Shown here in pieces: positions 62,517 through 64,000 of a stretch of DNA of 64,000 bases. The stretch is from Bacillota bacterium (GTDB lineage Bacteria; Bacillota; UBA4882; UBA8346): the NCBI GenBank assembly GCA_023435565.1, contig JAEYRN010000017.1:1-64000 (forward strand), written 5' to 3'. The number at the start of each line of letters is the position of its first letter. Position 1 is the stretch's first letter. Made by a program: the position numbers and the translations under genes. Under the pieces are notes generated by a model that did no database searches, was not told where the DNA came from, and saw only the letters and a program-made list of their open reading frames with translations.

Positions 62517-62831
62517 ATGCCACACACCACTTACGCCGAAGTAGCCGCCGCAGCTGAAACCTTACTCTCCGGCCTTAAAGCTAATAGCGGGCAAATGAGC
62601 AAACGGGGGATTGACGAGCAATTTCTGTCCGAATTCGAAAAAAATAAAAATAGCTTCATCTCCCTAAATAATGAACAAGAGACCCTTAAAGCCAAACTCA
62701 AAGAGAAAACCGGTCAATTGGAAGACATGGGAAATATACTTAAAAAGCAAATTTCCGAAGCCCGTAAAATGATCAAAGTAGAAATACCCCAAAAGCTTTG
62801 GAAAGAATACGGCATCACCGACAAACGATAA
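62517..62831 (+). CDS. Small coiled-coil protein
   Basis: A 104-residue protein with a long predicted coiled coil (residues 36-80: FEKNKNSFISLNNEQETLKA). TAAGGAGG precedes the ATG at 62517; the longer frame to 62364 is not supported. Its own promoter and terminator are visible. Function unknown. Confidence 0.7.
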   Translation: MPHTTYAEVAAAAETLLSGLKANSGQMSKRGIDEQFLSEFEKNKNSFISLNNEQETLKAKLKEKTGQLEDMGNILKKQISEARKMIKVEIPQKLWKEYGITDKR

Positions 62832-62849
62832 AAAAACAACTTATGAATT

Positions 62850-62880
62850 AAAAGGATCGCGACAAACGCGGTCCTTTTAT
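62850..62880 (+). terminator. Rho-independent terminator
   Basis: AAAGGATCGCG, ACAAA loop, CGCGGTCCTTTT, followed by A/T. Confidence 0.8.
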
Positions 62881-62929
62881 AATTGCCCAATCGAAAGGTC
62901 AAACTGTATTCTATCTCCCATTATTTCGG

Positions 62930-63090
62930 GGGTTATCTTCCCCAGTTCGGGAAATCCAATCCCCGCCTCGGGATCATTCTTCTCCATCATGGGATCGCTT
63001 CTCCCCGTCTTGGGAATCATTTTCCCCAGTTTGGGATCGTTCTTCCCTATCTCAGGATCGCTCTTCCCCTGTTCGGGAAATCCGTTCCCC
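62930..63090. repeat. 24-bp minisatellite, about seven units
   Basis: Units of about 24 bases with a CGGGATC-NTTCTTCCC core, e.g. TTGGGATCGTTCTTCCC, recur with changes. Read on the minus strand they encode an octapeptide of the form GKxDPExG (SDPEIGKN, NDPKLGKM). The minus frame, starting with a hydrophobic run (VVFIILGFVFGISYS), lacks a usual start; a plus-strand frame (62883-63284) with a C-terminal hydrophobic segment also exists. Which, if either, is expressed is not clear. Confidence 0.55.
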
Positions 63091-63303
63091 GGTTTCGAAT
63101 AAGAAATCCCAAAGACAAAGCCCAATATAATAAAAACTACTATAGTTTTCCTACTATAGTCTTGAGTTTGAGTATCTTTATTTTTCTCTTTTTTTACTTT
63201 GTTGCTTTATACTCTAAAAACCTTGCCGGAACAATGGAGACCAAGACAGGCGTCATTAATGTTCACCAACTTCTAATCCGATAAATAAAAAATAAAAATT
63301 CCC

Positions 63304-64000
63304 TCACTGCCTCACCAAAACATATAGCGCGCGGCTGATCTTTTTCGGTTTTGGATCAAATTCAAGCCCGATCATCCGGTCACACTCACTCTGAGGAAGC
63401 CGATAAACTAATTTACCATATTCCAAGAATGACTCCTGCCATAAAGATACGAAAGATCGGATCTCTTTTCCGGTAAAGCCCAGTTTGCGCAAAGGCTTAG
63501 CAAAATCAATCATTAATTCGGCTAACTCCGGTTTTACCCGGACGGTTTCACCGGGTTGCAACTGGGGCAAATAGGATGAAAAAATGTTGGGCTCAAATAG
63601 TAATACTCCCGTGTCCAAAGGATTTTGAACAAGGACAAAAAGATCCAGTACCGGATAGCTACCGGTATTGACCAGAGTAACCTCTTGAGTCTGAGGATCA
63701 ACAGTCATTTTAACCGGATTGGCGAAGGGCATTTCGCCTTCGTAAAAAAGGAATCTTGCTTTGGTCCCGCCGTACTCGATCTCATCGGCATCGACATTGT
63801 TAAGAGTACCGATAATCTCATCAAGGGGAACAAAATCCTCCGTGATCAAACCTTTGGTAATAACCGGTTCGGCTTCGGCTGGAAAAGAAACGCCCTTCCA
63901 TTGGATCACATTACTGCTTTTTTCCGCAACGGGATAAGTTTCAGTCGGGGTCCCCTGGTTAAAAGTAACTTTAAGCGAAAACGGGCGCTTATCCCGGGAA
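63304..64000 (-). CDS. Partial hypothetical protein (runs off right edge)
   Basis: The frame is open through the right end of the window, so only the C-terminal ~231 residues are seen; the GTG at 63909 is internal. The sequence (FANPVKMTVDPQTQEVTLVN; PVLDLFVLVQNP) looks like a beta-rich secreted or surface domain. No family recognised. Confidence 0.6.
   Translation of the reverse strand, partial: SRDKRPFSLKVTFNQGTPTETYPVAEKSSNVIQWKGVSFPAEAEPVITKGLITEDFVPLDEIIGTLNNVDADEIEYGGTKARFLFYEGEMPFANPVKMTVDPQTQEVTLVNTGSYPVLDLFVLVQNPLDTGVLLFEPNIFSSYLPQLQPGETVRVKPELAELMIDFAKPLRKLGFTGKEIRSFVSLWQESFLEYGKLVYRLPQSECDRMIGLEFDPKPKKISRALYVLVRQ

Noticed and set aside
1..64000. tRNA, rRNA or riboswitch
   Set aside because: I looked for tRNA arms and rRNA or riboswitch motifs by eye and saw none; a covariance-model search would be decisive.

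Overview
The window looks like a chromosomal segment of an anaerobic, probably diderm member of the Bacillota (Firmicutes). The Firmicute signals are strong GGAGG ribosome-binding sites, many TTG/GTG starts, a Bacillus-type SOS box, PadR and Rrf2 regulators, AzlCD and a CymR-like protein. The outer-membrane signals are a type II secretion (T2SS) locus with a secretin and an OmpA-domain protein. I cannot name the species. No rRNA, tRNA or CRISPR array was seen.

Layout. 1-6.3 kb: surface-polysaccharide genes on the minus strand: a sulfotransferase, a cytidylyltransferase-like/NKWYS-like fusion with a frameshift, a UDP-sugar dehydrogenase, a radical SAM/SPASM protein and a WecC-like remnant. 6.6-8.4 kb: a secreted double beta-propeller protein (PD40 plus Kelch). 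8.4-13.1 kb: an accessory patch with a TauE remnant, a broken and an intact PIN-domain toxin-antitoxin pair, hairpin repeats, coiled-coil proteins, TauE/SafE and an IS200-like non-autonomous element. 13.1-17.5 kb: Rrf2 regulator and cysC-cysN-(broken S23 gene)-cysD, which make PAPS. 17.6-22.9 kb: fcl, gmd, manC (GDP-fucose) and a PseG-like hydrolase. 23-24.9 kb: two small + strand genes and a second IS200-like element. 24.9-36.4 kb: a T2SS locus with gspD divergent from gspE-F-G-H-I-J-K-L-M-C. 36.6-39.3 kb: polyferredoxin, response regulator and histidine kinase. 39.4-41.7 kb: a putative DNA-repair pair (radical SAM plus TIGR03915-type) behind an SOS box. 42-51.7 kb: a surface-adhesin-E-like protein, a UbiB kinase, a PadR-controlled flavoprotein, a pseudokinase, AzlCD, EamA, a GrpE-like/OmpA pair and HU. 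51.9-64 kb: a heterodimeric ABC exporter, M48 peptidase, an EndoQ-UvrD fusion, acyl-CoA synthetase, a coiled-coil protein, a 24-bp minisatellite and a partial gene.

How the genes work together. CysD, CysN and CysC activate sulfate to PAPS and no PAPS reductase is seen here. With the nearby sulfotransferases and GDP-fucose genes, the 1-23 kb region reads as a locus for sulfated, fucose-containing surface glycan. The T2SS locus would export proteins across an outer membrane; no prepilin peptidase lies in the window.

The most unusual points are a four-copy hairpin element family with compensatory base changes; two IS200/IS605-like elements, one of which supplies the last codons of the Rrf2 regulator; a secretin with about five tandem N0/STN-like domains; an SOS box ahead of the uncharacterised radical SAM repair pair; and the sugar-nucleotide-transferase/sulfotransferase-like fusion broken at an A7 run.
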